DNA from: an uncultured Pseudomonadales bacterium
Lineage (GTDB): Bacteria; Pseudomonadota; Gammaproteobacteria; Pseudomonadales; Porticoccaceae
DNA: 6,515 bases
Direction of reading: 5' to 3'
Assembly (NCBI GenBank): GCA_937998635.1
Contig: CALLDA010000183.1
Coordinates: 1 to 6,515 of the forward strand
This document shows, in pieces, positions 5,020-6,515 of this stretch. The notes below the pieces were generated by a model, which did no database searches, was not told the DNA's origin, and saw only the letters and a program-made list of their open reading frames with translations. A program made the position numbers and the translations under genes. The first letter of the stretch is position 1. Each line of letters starts with the position of its first letter.

Positions 5020-6515
5020 ATGTACGCAGAACTCCATGCCCTCAGCAATTTCACCTTCCTACGCGGCGCATCCCGCCCGGAAGAACTGGTAGCGCAAGCT
5101 GCGGCATTGGGTTATCGCGCCATTGCCATGACTGATGAATGCTCCTTAGCTGGCATCGTAAAAGCCCATGTTGCTGCCAAAGAGCATGGTATAAAACTTA
5201 TTATCGGCAGTGAATTTCTTTTTTATAATAAACAGAATCATGAACAAGATAACAAGAAAAATGGCGACGAGAATAAGTCCTGCTCCATCAAGTTAATTTT
5301 ACTGGCACCGGATAAAATCGCCTACGGAGAGCTTTCAGCGCTGATCAGTTTGGCACGACGGCGCAGTGTCAAAGGGGAATACCGTGTCGCCATCAGCGAC
5401 CTGAATTTATTTGGCAGAGGCTGTCTGGCCATCTGGTTACCCAATCAAGCCACTAAAGATATCTCTAAAAATGCCCCTAAAACCAGCTCTGGAAACAAGT
5501 CCGAAATAATAAACCAGGGCATCACTCTAAAAAAATTATTCCCCAGGCAACTCTGGCTGGGTGTTAAGCAAACACTCAGTGCTAATGAACAACATCGCTA
5601 CTTGCACCACTACACCCTGGCTAAACAATTAGATATTCCCATGGTCGCCTGTGGTGATGTTCATATGCATATCGCCAAACGTAAACCTTTGCAGGATGCC
5701 CTGACCGCTATCCGGCTCAACACCTCCATTGATCAATTGGGCACCCGCCTGCAAATAAACAGCGAGCGCTACCTACGCCCTATCACGAAACTAAAACGTC
5801 GATATCCACAGGCCTTGCTTGATGAAACATTAGTGATCAGCCAACGCTGTCATTTTTCCCTCGACGAACTCCGTTACCAATACCCACGAGAAGTGGTGCC
5901 CAAAGATTGGCAGCCTCATGCCTATTTGCGCCAACTGACTGTGAGCGGTGCCGAGCAACGCTGGCCAGAAGGCATACCTGAGAGTGTATTGAATACGCTT
6001 GAAAAAGAACTGTCGCTAATTCATGAAATGGGCTACGAATACTATTTTTTAACGGTTTATGACATCGTGCAGTTTGCCCGCAGCCGACAGATTCTCTGTC
6101 AGGGTCGTGGTTCAGCAGCCAATTCCGTAGTCTGCTATTGCCTGTTTATTACCGAGGTATCGCCGACTCGGGTTTCATTATTGTTCGAGCGTTTTATTTC
6201 CAAAGAACGCGATGAGCCACCGGATATCGATGTGGACTTCGAGCACGAGCGCCGAGAAGAAGTGATTCAGTACATCTACAAAAAATACACCCGCGAACGG
6301 GCGGCATTAGCAGCGACGGTGATTACCTATCGAACACGCAGCGCGGTGCGCGATATCGGCAAGGCGCTGGGCTTATCGCCTTTGTTTATCGAGCAGCTAG
6401 CCAAATCTCTGGCCTGGTGGGATCGCAAAGGTGACCTGCAACAGCGCTTTAAGGAAAATAACCTACCCAATCACGAAGCCATGGCTACGCATTTTCTACG
6501 GCTAGTAGAGGAGAT
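5020..6515 (+). CDS. dnaE2: DnaE2, error-prone DNA polymerase (C-family), N-terminal part; 3' end outside window
   Basis: The frame from ATG at 5020 runs open to the right edge: 498 full codons of a protein normally a little over 1000 long. Seen: a PHP domain beginning MYAELHALSNFTFLRGASRPEEL (1-23), with TDECSLAG (38-45) and GDVHMH (212-217); then the C-family palm with EYYFLTVYDIVQFARSR (340-356), QGRGSAANS (361-369) and PDIDVDF (401-407), which carries two of the three catalytic aspartates. These wordings are those of DnaE2 rather than replicative DnaE1. Two polar insertions, about 69-89 and 141-170, rich in Asn, Lys and Ser, lengthen the PHP region. Known: DnaE2 performs damage-induced mutagenic synthesis with ImuA and ImuB, using the clamp through ImuB. 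It follows imuB by 26 bases without a clear Shine-Dalgarno sequence; the ATG at 5015 is out of frame with the protein. Confidence 0.95.
   Translation, partial: MYAELHALSNFTFLRGASRPEELVAQAAALGYRAIAMTDECSLAGIVKAHVAAKEHGIKLIIGSEFLFYNKQNHEQDNKKNGDENKSCSIKLILLAPDKIAYGELSALISLARRRSVKGEYRVAISDLNLFGRGCLAIWLPNQATKDISKNAPKTSSGNKSEIINQGITLKKLFPRQLWLGVKQTLSANEQHRYLHHYTLAKQLDIPMVACGDVHMHIAKRKPLQDALTAIRLNTSIDQLGTRLQINSERYLRPITKLKRRYPQALLDETLVISQRCHFSLDELRYQYPREVVPKDWQPHAYLRQLTVSGAEQRWPEGIPESVLNTLEKELSLIHEMGYEYYFLTVYDIVQFARSRQILCQGRGSAANSVVCYCLFITEVSPTRVSLLFERFISKERDEPPDIDVDFEHERREEVIQYIYKKYTRERAALAATVITYRTRSAVRDIGKALGLSPLFIEQLAKSLAWWDRKGDLQQRFKENNLPNHEAMATHFLRLVEE

Overview
The window reads as gammaproteobacterial chromosome. 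The main reasons are a perfect gammaproteobacterial LexA operator half-site pair (CTGT-N8-ACAG), an imuA-imuB-dnaE2 cassette in which imuA is of the gamma/beta type, and moderate GC with TTA/TTG and AAA/AAT codons used freely. A free-living, possibly marine, gammaproteobacterium fits, but the genus cannot be fixed from the sequence alone.

Left part (1-1606): the tail of an arsenic-operon type glyceraldehyde-3-phosphate dehydrogenase is followed 32 bases later by a complete arsJ. This pair is a known arsenate resistance pathway. The dehydrogenase makes the unstable 1-arseno-3-phosphoglycerate, and ArsJ exports it so that arsenate is released outside the cell. Facing arsJ, with only three bases between the stop codons, is a small minus-strand gene (1610-1846) for a 78-residue protein I do not recognise.

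Middle part (1847-2554): about 700 bases without an intact gene. It holds a cluster of short inverted repeats near 1901-1962 and a decayed remnant that still encodes the N-terminal FAD-binding fingerprint of a flavin-dependent monooxygenase (2111-2280, one frameshift). It ends in a well-formed sigma70-type promoter whose -10 element is covered by a 20-base LexA box (2467-2486).

Right part (2555-6515): imuA, imuB and the first 498 codons of dnaE2 run in one direction from that promoter. Together they form the SOS-induced mutasome. ImuA is a RecA-like accessory protein, ImuB is a catalytically dead Y-family polymerase homologue that links to the sliding clamp, and DnaE2 is the error-prone C-family polymerase that does the synthesis. 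ImuB and the PHP region of DnaE2 carry extra Asn/Lys/His-rich spacers compared with the usual family layout.

I found no RNA genes, CRISPR arrays or intact mobile elements. The two main systems are both already known. The less explained items are the 78-residue gene, the extra operator half-site, the monooxygenase remnant and the hydrophilic insertions.
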